The position numbers were made by a program, and so were the translations under genes. From QHCF01 sp003244275 (GTDB taxonomy: Bacteria > Actinomycetota > Acidimicrobiia > Acidimicrobiales > QHCF01): a stretch of DNA of 64,000 bases. The notes beneath the pieces are model-generated. The model was given only the letters and a program-made list of their open reading frames with translations, had not been told where the DNA came from and searched no databases. This document shows, one piece after another, positions 17,224 to 24,224 of this stretch (positions are counted from its first letter, which is position 1; the number at the start of each line of letters is the position of its first letter). The stretch spans positions 1 through 64,000 of the forward strand of contig DAIROT010000002.1 in NCBI GenBank assembly GCA_036806345.1. Reading direction: 5' to 3'.

Positions 17224-18938
17224 TACTCCACGCTGAACAGGTATGGGTAGTGAGGCTGACCACCGTGGTGGGCCTCGGCCGCCACCCCAGGATAGTTCTC
17301 GGCCAGCCACTCGGTGATGCGCCCGGTCTCGCCAGCCTCCGCTCCCTCACCTTCAATGAGGGTGACCAGCTGATGGTCGGGGCCGAACAGCTTGGCCAAC
17401 AGGGCACAGACCGCCCCAGAGGGGCTGGACTCGACCACCTCGATCCCGTCCCGGGACAGACCCAGCCAGTCGCCGGGAGCCACCGGCCCGGCCCGGGTCT
17501 GGCTGGCTCGCACCGCCCTGGTCACCTCGCCCGCCACCAGCCGGCTGGTAGCCGCCGACATGCGCTGGGCGTTGTCGTCAGCGCTGGCCCCGGCGTCGTA
17601 CTCGAGCAGGGCGGCCAAGCCCTCGGGAATTCCGCTGGTCGGCACCACCCGCACCGTCTTGGCCGTGAGACCCCCCACCTGCTCGGCCACCGCCACAATG
17701 TTGGAGTTGTTGGGCAGCACCACCACCTCGGCGCCCGGGGCCGCTTCGACAGCCGCCAGGATCTCGGCAGTGGATGGGTTCATCGACTGGCCACCGGCAA
17801 CCACCTGCTGGGCGCCCATCGAGGCAAACATGGCCTGGATGCCCTCCCCGCTGGCCACCGCCACCACCGCCGTGATCGGTGTCGCCCCTGCCGGCTCAGC
17901 CCCACCCGAGGCTGCTTCCCTCACCCAGCGCTCCTCCTGGACCTCGTCGGCCAGGTCGGTGACCCGGATCGAGCGCGGCCGCCCTGCCTCCAGGGCGGCC
18001 TCCACCGCCCCACCGATGTCGTCGGTGTGGATGTGGCATTTCCACAACCCTTCCCCGCCGACCACCACTATCGAGTCGCCCAGGGCGGCCCACGCCTCCT
18101 TGAAGGCAGGTATCGACCCATCTGGAGCCTCCAGCAGGTAGATGACCTCGTAGCGCAGATCGGAGACCACCCGGTCCCCTGCGCCGTCCTCGGGGCTCGG
18201 CTCATGGGCAAAATTGGCCCCCTCCCGCCCTCGTCCCCCGCCCACTTCCACCGCCTGCTCCCCCGCACCCGGCGCCTCCTCGGCCGCCGGCAGGGGCCGG
18301 CCAGCCGCCACCGACAAGAATGCGTCGAACAACAGGACCAGGCCGGCCCCCCCAGCATCGACCACTCCGGCCCGGGCCAGCGCCTCCAGCTGCTCGGGTG
18401 TGTGATCCAGGGCCTCGGCAGCCGCCGACCGGGCTGAGTCGAGCACGCCGACCAGGGCGTCGTCCGAGTTGGGCTCGACCGACCCGTTGGACCGGCCAGC
18501 CGCATCGGCGGCGGCTCTCATCACGGTGAGAATGGTGCCCTCGACCGGGCGGGTGACTGCCTCGTAGGCCCCGGCGCTGGCGTCGGCCAGGGCCCCGACC
18601 AGCTCCGGGGGACCGACCGAATCGGCGCCCTGGCAACCATCGGCGATCCCCCGCAGGATCTGCGAGAGGATGACTCCCGAGTTGCCCCTGGCCCCCATGA
18701 GCGATCCGTGACTGATGGCCTTGCAGGTGGCGGCCATTCCCACCTCCCCGTCCCCCAGGGCCCCCAGCTCCTCCAGCACGGACTCCAGTGTCAGGGCCAT
18801 ATTGGTCCCGGTGTCGCCGTCGGGAACCGGATAGACGTTCAGCCGGTTGATCCTTGCCTGGTGGGTACGCAGCGCATCCCGAAAGGCGACCATCACTGCC
18901 CGCAGATGACGGGCCTCCAGGTGAGCGAGTCTCTCCAT
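17223..18938 (-). CDS. DAK2-domain protein, FakA-like fatty acid kinase subunit
   Basis: Resembles FakA/YloV, which phosphorylates fatty acids bound to a FakB (DegV) protein. An N-terminal DAK2 domain carries the metal and nucleotide motif INRLNVYPVPDGDTGTNM (about residues 30-47) and GSLMGARGNSGVILSQ. The C-terminal half has the YloV-like domain with VVVGGEGLWKCHIHTDD and VVVLPNNSNIVAVAEQV. A Gly/Glu-rich linker separates them. I chose the ATG at 18938 (MERLAHLEARHLRAV); a GTG at 18968 is possible. No fakB is in the window. It is coupled to recG downstream and divergent from rpmB, an arrangement shared across actinobacteria. Confidence 0.88.
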   Translation of the reverse strand: MERLAHLEARHLRAVMVAFRDALRTHQARINRLNVYPVPDGDTGTNMALTLESVLEELGALGDGEVGMAATCKAISHGSLMGARGNSGVILSQILRGIADGCQGADSVGPPELVGALADASAGAYEAVTRPVEGTILTVMRAAADAAGRSNGSVEPNSDDALVGVLDSARSAAAEALDHTPEQLEALARAGVVDAGGAGLVLLFDAFLSVAAGRPLPAAEEAPGAGEQAVEVGGGRGREGANFAHEPSPEDGAGDRVVSDLRYEVIYLLEAPDGSIPAFKEAWAALGDSIVVVGGEGLWKCHIHTDDIGGAVEAALEAGRPRSIRVTDLADEVQEERWVREAASGGAEPAGATPITAVVAVASGEGIQAMFASMGAQQVVAGGQSMNPSTAEILAAVEAAPGAEVVVLPNNSNIVAVAEQVGGLTAKTVRVVPTSGIPEGLAALLEYDAGASADDNAQRMSAATSRLVAGEVTRAVRASQTRAGPVAPGDWLGLSRDGIEVVESSPSGAVCALLAKLFGPDHQLVTLIEGEGAEAGETGRITEWLAENYPGVAAEAHHGGQPHYPYLFSVE

Positions 18939-18993
18939 TGCCCGGATGCTAACCTCGACCTGTCCCACGAGTTAGTGAAAGAGAGCACGCGCC

Positions 18994-19185
18994 GTGTCAG
19001 CCGTCTGTGAGCTATGTGGCAAGCACCCCTCCTTCGGGATGAGCATCAGCCACTCCCACCGGCGGACCAAGCGCCGCTGGAACCCCAACATCCAACGGGT
19101 CCGAGCCCTGGTGAACGGCACCCCCCGGCGCCTTCGGGTGTGCACCTCGTGCATCCGGGCCAACAAGGTGACCAAGCTCGTCCGC
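18994..19185 (+). CDS. rpmB: 50S ribosomal protein L28 (3' end hidden by assembly gap)
   Basis: The readable 64 residues run from MSAVCELCGKHPSFGMSIS through SHSHRRTKRRWNPNIQRVR to CTSCIRANKVTKLVR, which is essentially a complete L28 with its two Cys pairs (CELC, CTSC). The GTG start at 18994 is preceded by a GAAAGAGA purine stretch. The sequence enters 100 Ns exactly after AAGCTCGTCCGC. The tandem repeat after the gap has the unit GCTCGTCCGCTGA, so the true stop is almost certainly the TGA that would immediately follow, and the array begins at the stop codon. It is divergent from the DAK2 gene. Confidence 0.93.
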
Positions 19186-19372
19186 NNNNNNNNNNNNNNN
19201 NNNNNNNNNNNNNNNNNNNNNNNNNNNNNNNNNNNNNNNNNNNNNNNNNNNNNNNNNNNNNNNNNNNNNNNNNNNNNNNNNNNNNTGAGCTCGTCCGCTG
19301 AGCTCGTCCGCTGAGCTCGTCCGCTGAGCTCGTCCGCTGAGCTCGTCCGCTGATTGGCCGCTGATTGGCCGC
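19175..19372. repeat. 13-bp tandem array that includes the rpmB stop codon, then 11-bp units; contains a 100-N gap
   Basis: Right of the gap there are five exact copies of TGAGCTCGTCCGC (19286-19350), followed by two copies of TGATTGGCCGC (19351-19372), a shorter derivative sharing both ends. Left of the gap the last L28 codons AGCTCGTCCGC (19175-19185) match 11 of 13 bases. The array has therefore grown from the 3' end of rpmB. Ns fill 19186-19285 and the size is not known. It ends 22 bases before the radical SAM start. There is no spacer structure, so it is not a CRISPR array. Confidence 0.95.
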
Positions 19373-19394
19373 CGCTCGCCGGTACCTTGGTGAG

Positions 19395-20933
19395 ATGCGG
19401 GTGCTGTTGATCTCCACCTATGAGCTGGGCCACCAGCCGTTGCACGTGGCTTCGCCGGCGGGAGCGCTGGAGCGGGCCGGGCACGACGTCAGGGCCCTGG
19501 ATTTGTCGGTCCAGCCATTCGACGATGGGGGCCCCGAGGCGCTGGAGTGGGCTGATGCGTTGGGACTGTCGGTACCCATGCACACGGCCATGCGCATGGC
19601 CCTGCGGGTGGCAGCGGCGGCCCGGCGGCGCCGACCGGAGCTGCCGATCTGCTTCTACGGCCTGTACGCCCCCGTCAGCCAGGACCTCACCGTCGGCGCC
19701 CTGGCTGACCGGGTGATCGCCGGCGAGTACGAGCCAGGCCTGGTGTCGTGGGTCGAGGAGCTCAGCCAAACCCACTTGTGCGCGTCTGCGCGCTATATGC
19801 AACCAGACGCGCACAAGTGGCCCAGGATGTCCGAGGTGGGCGGGGCCGGGCCGCAAAATGGGGGCGAGTTGACCGCGGCCGGAGACGAACGCGGTCCCGT
19901 GAGAGTGGAACTGGGTCGCGGCCACTTTGGACTGCCGGCTCGGGGGCTGCTGCCGCCCCTCGACCGTTATGCCCGGCTGGCCATTGGTGGCGAGGAGCGC
20001 CTGGTCGGCTACGTGGAGGCCAGCCACGGCTGCGCTCACCGCTGCCGGCACTGCCCGGTGCCGGTGGTCTACGACGGGCGCACCCGCCTGGTAGGGGTGG
20101 AGCCAGTGGTACAGGACGTGGCGCAACTGGTGGCCATGGGCGCCCGCCACCTCACCTTCGGTGATCCTGACTTCCTCAACGGGCCGCACCATTCGCTGCG
20201 GGTGATACGGGCAGTGCACCAGGCCTTCCCCGACCTGACCTTCGACTGCACGGTCAAGGTGGAGCACATCCTGCGGCACCAGGATCTCTGGGCCGAGCTG
20301 GCGACCGCCGGCTGTCTGTTCGTGGTCTCCGCTCTGGAGAGCGTCAACGACGACATCCTGGCCCGCCTGGACAAGGGCCACACCGCCACCGAGGCGGCCC
20401 TCGCAGTTGGCGTGCTGCGGGGGCACGGCATAGACCTGCGCCCGTCGCTGCTGCCCTTCACCCCTTGGACGACCGTGGCTGACATGGTCGACCTGGTGGA
20501 CTTCGTGGCCCGCCACGACCTGGTGGGCAGCGTGGATCCGGTCCACTACTCCATTCGCCTGCTCCTGCCCGAGGGCTCTCTGCTCCTGGACCGCCCCGAC
20601 GTCCGGGCTCAGATGGGCCCCTACGATGCAACCCTGTTGACCTGGACCTGGCGACCGGTGGACCCGGCCCTCGACGAGCTGCAGGCCGTCCTGGCCGCCA
20701 TAGCCGAGCAGGCGGCCACCGAGGGTGCCCCGTTGGGGGCCACCTTCCTGGAAATTCGCCGGGCGGTGATGGCGGCGGCCGCCATCCGCACGCCGGTGGC
20801 GATCGGTGGAGGGGCTGGTGAAGTGCCCCCCGTTCCCGTCCCGATCGGGGTCGTCGAGGAGAGGCCTCGGCTCACCGAGGCCTGGTTCTGCTGCGCCGAG
20901 CCCACTGGGGCCCAACTGGTCGGGTTGGAATGA
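19395..20933 (+). CDS. CCAEP-tail radical SAM protein with N-terminal B12-binding-like domain
   Basis: A 512-residue radical SAM enzyme of the actinobacterial CUAEP/CCAEP-tail family, whose reaction is unknown. The N-terminal part (1-120, MRVLLISTYELGHQPLH) resembles a cobalamin-binding fold without a clear DxHxxG motif. The SAM cluster motif is CAHRCRHC (Cys-x3-Cys-x2-Cys) at about residue 215, followed by TFGDPDFLNG and VSALESVNDD. The C-terminal tail has FCCAEP; homologues carry selenocysteine-Ala-Glu-Pro or this double-Cys form. A segment of about 45 residues between the two domains (near 128-172) looks inserted and contains a perfect inverted repeat. The stop overlaps the next gene by four bases. 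ATG at 19395 chosen for its conserved MRVLL start. Confidence 0.88.
   Translation: MRVLLISTYELGHQPLHVASPAGALERAGHDVRALDLSVQPFDDGGPEALEWADALGLSVPMHTAMRMALRVAAAARRRRPELPICFYGLYAPVSQDLTVGALADRVIAGEYEPGLVSWVEELSQTHLCASARYMQPDAHKWPRMSEVGGAGPQNGGELTAAGDERGPVRVELGRGHFGLPARGLLPPLDRYARLAIGGEERLVGYVEASHGCAHRCRHCPVPVVYDGRTRLVGVEPVVQDVAQLVAMGARHLTFGDPDFLNGPHHSLRVIRAVHQAFPDLTFDCTVKVEHILRHQDLWAELATAGCLFVVSALESVNDDILARLDKGHTATEAALAVGVLRGHGIDLRPSLLPFTPWTTVADMVDLVDFVARHDLVGSVDPVHYSIRLLLPEGSLLLDRPDVRAQMGPYDATLLTWTWRPVDPALDELQAVLAAIAEQAATEGAPLGATFLEIRRAVMAAAAIRTPVAIGGGAGEVPPVPVPIGVVEERPRLTEAWFCCAEPTGAQLVGLE
19772..19820. repeat. Perfect 17-bp inverted repeat inside the radical SAM gene
   Basis: The arms are CCACTTGTGCGCGTCTG (19772-19788) and its exact reverse complement (19804-19820), separated by a 15-base loop containing GCTATATGCAAC. 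The hairpin lies within the interdomain linker of the radical SAM coding sequence and is translated as SQTHLCASARYMQPDAHKW. Its core from CTTGT to ACAAG (43 bases) matches in layout the palindrome at 43574-43619: 14-15 bp arms with the same ends and a loop with GCTATA and GCAAC. It may be a small mobile palindromic element. Confidence 0.9.
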
Positions 20934-22381
20934 CGACCACCCCCCTCCGTCTGAGCGGCTACATGGAGGGTGAGCGGGAGCGCATCCTGGAAAGCCTGCT
21001 GCAATGGTTACGGATCCCCTCCGTCTCGGCCCAACCGGCGCACGCCGCCGACGTGCGCCGCTCGGCCCACCATGTGGCCGGACTGCTGGCTGAAGCCGGG
21101 CTGGAGGAGGTGGCCATCCTGGAGACGGCCGGGGCCCCAGCGGTCTACGGGCAGTGGTGCCACGCTGGTCCGGGAGCCCCAACCGCCCTGGTATACGGCC
21201 ATCACGACGTCCAGCCGGTGGATCCGGTCGAGCTGTGGGACTCGCCCCCCTTCGAGCCGGTGATGGTGGACGGCGAGTGCCGGGCCAGGGGTGCCATCGA
21301 CGACAAGGGCCAGGTCCTCTACCAGATCGAGGCGGCCCGAGGACTGCTCCGGGCCGACGGGCGCCTGCCGGTCAACCTCAAGTTCCTCATCGAGGGCGAG
21401 GAGGAGGTGGGCAGCCCCCACTTCGAGGCCCTGCTGAGGACCGAGCGGTCCCGCCTGGCCTGCGATGCAGTGGTCATCTCCGACACCGCCATGTGGGCTC
21501 CCGATATTCCCACCGTATGTGTGGGCATGCGTGGCCTGGTGGGTTTTGACGTCTCGGTGCGCACGGCGACAGCCGATCTGCACTCGGGACGCTTCGGCGG
21601 GGCGGTGCCCAACCCGGCCCATGTCCTGGCCAGCCTGGTCGCCGCCCTGCACGACGAGGGCGGCCGGGTCACCCTGCCCGGCTTCTATGACGACGTCCGG
21701 CCCCTCACCCCGACCGAGGAGGAGTCGCTGGCCGCCCTGCCCTTCGACGAGGAGGCGTGGATGGCCAACGCCGGGGTGTCCGCCCTCTGCGGCGAGGAGG
21801 GCCGCAGTACCTTGGAGCGCACCGGGACCCGACCCACCTGCGACGTGGTGGGCATCACCGTCGGCTACGCCGGAACGGGGATCAAGACGATCGTGCCGGC
21901 CCAGGGCAACGCCAAGGTGACGTTCCGGCTGGTGGCCGACCAGGATCCCGCCCGGGTGGCTCAGGCTTTTCGGGCGTGGGCGGCACTGCGGGTGGGGCCG
22001 GGGGTGGAGCTCTCCATCGAGCTGCTGGGGGCAGTGGCGCCCGCCCTCACCCTGGTCGATCACCCGGCAATGGGCGCCCTGGCCCGGGCCATCGAGTCGG
22101 TGTGGGGCAAGGCCCCCCTGCTCACCCGGGAGGGAGGGAGCGGGCCCGAGGAGTCTCTGGGCCGGGTGCTCGACGCCCCCCTGCTCTACCTGGGGGTGGG
22201 GCTGCCTGGCGACCATATCCACTCCCCCAACGAGCGGATGGTGATGAACCAGTTCTGGAAGGGCCTTCTGGCCGCCGGACAGCTCTGGGGGGAGCTGGCC
22301 GCGGCCATGGGCGCCGGAGGCGCGGAGGCCATGGGCGCCGGAGGCGCGGAGGCCATGGGCGCCGGGGGCGGGAAGTCGTAA
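20930..22381 (+). CDS. M20 family metallopeptidase (dipeptidase-like)
   Basis: A 483-residue zinc peptidase of the M20/carnosinase-like group. Metal and catalytic residues are visible: His and Asp in VYGHHDVQPVDP, Asp in ARGAIDDKGQ, the Glu pair in IEGEEEVGSPH, Asp in VVISDTAMW and the C-terminal His in GDHIHSPNE. The dimerisation lid domain lies between (about 200-340). It is translationally coupled to the radical SAM gene by an ATGA overlap, which suggests a joint function, perhaps trimming a peptide or amide made or modified by that enzyme; this is inference. The last 25 residues are three copies of an AMGAGGAE unit and are probably dispensable. Confidence 0.9.
   Translation: MTTTPLRLSGYMEGERERILESLLQWLRIPSVSAQPAHAADVRRSAHHVAGLLAEAGLEEVAILETAGAPAVYGQWCHAGPGAPTALVYGHHDVQPVDPVELWDSPPFEPVMVDGECRARGAIDDKGQVLYQIEAARGLLRADGRLPVNLKFLIEGEEEVGSPHFEALLRTERSRLACDAVVISDTAMWAPDIPTVCVGMRGLVGFDVSVRTATADLHSGRFGGAVPNPAHVLASLVAALHDEGGRVTLPGFYDDVRPLTPTEEESLAALPFDEEAWMANAGVSALCGEEGRSTLERTGTRPTCDVVGITVGYAGTGIKTIVPAQGNAKVTFRLVADQDPARVAQAFRAWAALRVGPGVELSIELLGAVAPALTLVDHPAMGALARAIESVWGKAPLLTREGGSGPEESLGRVLDAPLLYLGVGLPGDHIHSPNERMVMNQFWKGLLAAGQLWGELAAAMGAGGAEAMGAGGAEAMGAGGGKS
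22304..22371. repeat. 24-bp in-frame tandem repeat at the 3' end of the M20 peptidase gene
   Basis: The unit begins GCCATGGGCGCCGGAGGCGC and ends GGAG (24 bases). Two exact copies (22304-22327, 22328-22351) and a third partial copy with one change (22352-22371) are present. Each encodes AMGAGGAE, so expansion keeps the frame and only lengthens the C-terminus. It lies just before the stop codon at 22379-22381. Confidence 0.95.
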
Positions 22382-23197
22382 GTGGGTGAGGACGAGGGCA
22401 GGAGAGGGGATATTTCGCAGAGACAGGCGCACGAGTGGCTGAGCTTCGAGGATGCAGCGGAGAACCGGACCTGGGTCTTCGATGTCACCTTCCTGCTGAG
22501 CCGGTGGGCGTGCCTGTACGGGCAGGGCTGCCAGGGAGTGCTCACCGGGCCGGCGCCCCAGCTGGAACAGGGGTGCTGCTCCTACGGTGCCCACTTCACC
22601 GACGGGGCGGACGTGGCCCGGGTGGAGGAGGCGGCCGCCACCTTGTCCGGGGACGTATGGCAGCATCGCCGCCGGGGGCTGGGGCCGGACGGCGCGGTAA
22701 GGGTGGTGCGCAAGGGACGAGGAGCCGAGCAGCCCATGACCCGCATGGTGGGGGGCGCCTGCGTCTTTCTCAATCGGCCCGGCTTTGCCGGAGGTGCCGG
22801 TTGCGCCCTGCACCGGGCCGCCCTGGAGCGGGGCCAGCACCCCCTCGAGCTCAAGCCTGACGTGTGCTGGCAGCTACCGCTTCGCCGGGAGGACCAGGTG
22901 GACGAGGATGGGCACGTGACATCGACCGTCACTCAGTGGGACCGCCGCCACTGGGGCGAGGGGGGCGAGCAGTTCGGATGGTGGTGCACCGAGGTTCCAG
23001 AGGCGTTCGCAGGTGCGGCGGCGGTATACCTGTCGATGGCCGCTGAACTGTCAGCGCTGGTGGGTGACGAGGTCTACGCCGAGCTGGCCGGCTACCTCGA
23101 CCGCCGCCAGGACGCACCGGCCGCACCACTGCCCCACCCGGCGGTCCTCCCCCGTCGCCGTGGGCGCAGGGTCAGTCAGGCGTCCCGGACTGGGTAG
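22382..23197 (+). CDS. Cysteine-rich conserved protein, third gene of the radical SAM unit
   Basis: A 271-residue soluble protein that starts with a GTG directly after the M20 stop. At least nine Cys residues occur in conserved-looking contexts: WACLYGQGCQGVL (about 43-55), EQGCCSYGAHF (about 61-71), GGACVFLNRPGFAGGAGCALH (about 123-143, two Cys), KPDVCWQLPL and WWCTEVPEAF. The pattern recalls YkgJ-type cysteine clusters that may bind Fe-S or zinc, but I cannot assign a named family with confidence. Position and spacing make it part of the same transcript as the CCAEP radical SAM gene. It overlaps the convergent gene at its 3' end by 26 bases. Confidence 0.75.
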   Translation: MGEDEGRRGDISQRQAHEWLSFEDAAENRTWVFDVTFLLSRWACLYGQGCQGVLTGPAPQLEQGCCSYGAHFTDGADVARVEEAAATLSGDVWQHRRRGLGPDGAVRVVRKGRGAEQPMTRMVGGACVFLNRPGFAGGAGCALHRAALERGQHPLELKPDVCWQLPLRREDQVDEDGHVTSTVTQWDRRHWGEGGEQFGWWCTEVPEAFAGAAAVYLSMAAELSALVGDEVYAELAGYLDRRQDAPAAPLPHPAVLPRRRGRRVSQASRTG

Positions 23198-23534
23198 GCC
23201 GGTCAGGGACGGCGCGAGCGGCAGGTTGGAGGTGATCGGGCGCCACCCGTGAGGCTGGCTCAAACTCGGGGCCCTGGAAGTCGGGGCCCTGGAAGTCGAT
23301 GGACGTGTGACCTGAGGCCGCCGGCGCGCTGGCGGTGGGTAGACCTGAGATCATCGGCTCAGCCTCCTCCAGCTCCTCCTCGGCCAGGCACCACGAGGCG
23401 TGGTCCTCCTCCGGCCCGGCGCCGCACTCTGCACACCGTTGCACGACAACCTCGGTGGAGCGCTTGGCCCGTCGAGCCTCTTCGTAGCGGCGATGACGTC
23501 CCTTCTTCACGAGCAGCCCCCGGAATTCCGACAC
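23172..23534 (-). CDS. Small hypothetical protein with zinc-ribbon-like Cys pattern
   Basis: A 120-residue protein, function unknown. A basic N-terminus (MSEFRGLLVKKGRHRRYEE) is followed by RCAECGAGPEEDHASWC, three Cys in a CxxC...C arrangement that could hold a zinc ion with the His. The C-terminal two thirds is acidic and Pro/Ala-rich with a DFQGP duplication (15-base direct repeat near 23265-23295). Its 3' end runs 26 bases antisense into the cysteine-rich gene. The 195 bases upstream (23535-23729) contain no gene, only a possible tRNA-like remnant. Confidence 0.6.
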   Translation of the reverse strand: MSEFRGLLVKKGRHRRYEEARRAKRSTEVVVQRCAECGAGPEEDHASWCLAEEELEEAEPMISGLPTASAPAASGHTSIDFQGPDFQGPEFEPASRVAPDHLQPAARAVPDRPTQSGTPD

Positions 23535-23729
23535 GCAGCTTGATCAGGCTGCGGTGCGCCCAATGTCTGATGAACCTATGAGCTGCGCCAGATCGTGCAC
23601 CAGAACACCTGGCTCTCGTGCGCGTCACGGACCACAGCTGTTCTCGAAGTCTAGCGTCGCCGGCTCCAGCCCGGTCAGCCCCAAGCGCCCCGTACGGTCT
23701 CGGCCTTGGCCTCGGTTAGGGTCTCGCCC

Positions 23730-23972
23730 ATGGCCGAAGAGCTCGATGTTGATGCCCTGATCGAGCGCTTTCGCCAACGAGCGGCCGCGGTACGCAACCG
23801 TGGACTGCCGCCCGTCGAGGGCCCGGAGCGTCGAAGGCTCATGGAGGCGGTGCAGCAGGACTACATGGATTTTGCCATGCTGGGCGATGCCGAGGCCAGC
23901 CTGGAGGACGGATTCCTCATCCTGCGGGTCGACCTGCGCCCCCCGGCTGCGTCGGGAGTGGCGTCGAGCTGA
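23730..23972 (+). CDS. Conserved small hypothetical protein
   Basis: An 80-residue acidic protein beginning MAEELDVDALIERFRQRA and containing GLPPVEGPERRRLMEAVQQ and FAMLGDAEASLEDGFLILR. Its helical, charged composition and compact length look like a real conserved actinobacterial protein, but I cannot give a function. The ATG at 23730 is preferred over an in-frame upstream codon at 23706. Its last 56 bases overlap the 3' end of the convergent gene on the other strand. Confidence 0.65.
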   Translation: MAEELDVDALIERFRQRAAAVRNRGLPPVEGPERRRLMEAVQQDYMDFAMLGDAEASLEDGFLILRVDLRPPAASGVASS

Positions 23973-24213
23973 GCGGGTTCAAGGTTGCCACGATGGCCTC
24001 CGCCAACCGGCGGGCCGAGTCGGCGTCGAGTTCGACCGCCACCCTGGCGGCAGCTCCGTTGGCGGGGTTGAGGAAGTCGATGTTGAGGGCGTGCTCAGCT
24101 GGCGAGTGGGCCGGATGGTCGAAGTAGACACTGGCCTGGGTCAGGGGGAACCAGCCGGTGGCCCCTTTGCCCGCTCCCTGCATCGGGAGGGTCGTGGTGT
24201 CGTACGTGCACAT
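23917..24213 (-). CDS. Small conserved protein resembling DUF6295
   Basis: A 98-residue protein with an MCTYDTTTLPMQGAGKGATG start, then WFPLTQASVYFDHPAHSPAE and ALNIDFLNPANGAAARVAVE. These features match a small actinobacterial family (DUF6295 by my recollection) of unknown function; the conserved Cys2, GWF, His pair and NIDF segment suggest a metal site. The C-terminal 18 residues are a Pro/Gly tail that overlaps the convergent gene. It lies 11 bases downstream of the dienelactone hydrolase gene and is probably cotranscribed with it. Confidence 0.72.
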   Translation of the reverse strand: MCTYDTTTLPMQGAGKGATGWFPLTQASVYFDHPAHSPAEHALNIDFLNPANGAAARVAVELDADSARRLAEAIVATLNPLSSTPLPTQPGGAGRPAG

Positions 24214-24224
24214 TGTCGTTCCTT

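Noticed and set aside
19286..19372. Possible CRISPR or attachment site at the 13-bp repeats
   Set aside because: The unit derives from the end of rpmB, has no spacers, and no integrase is nearby.
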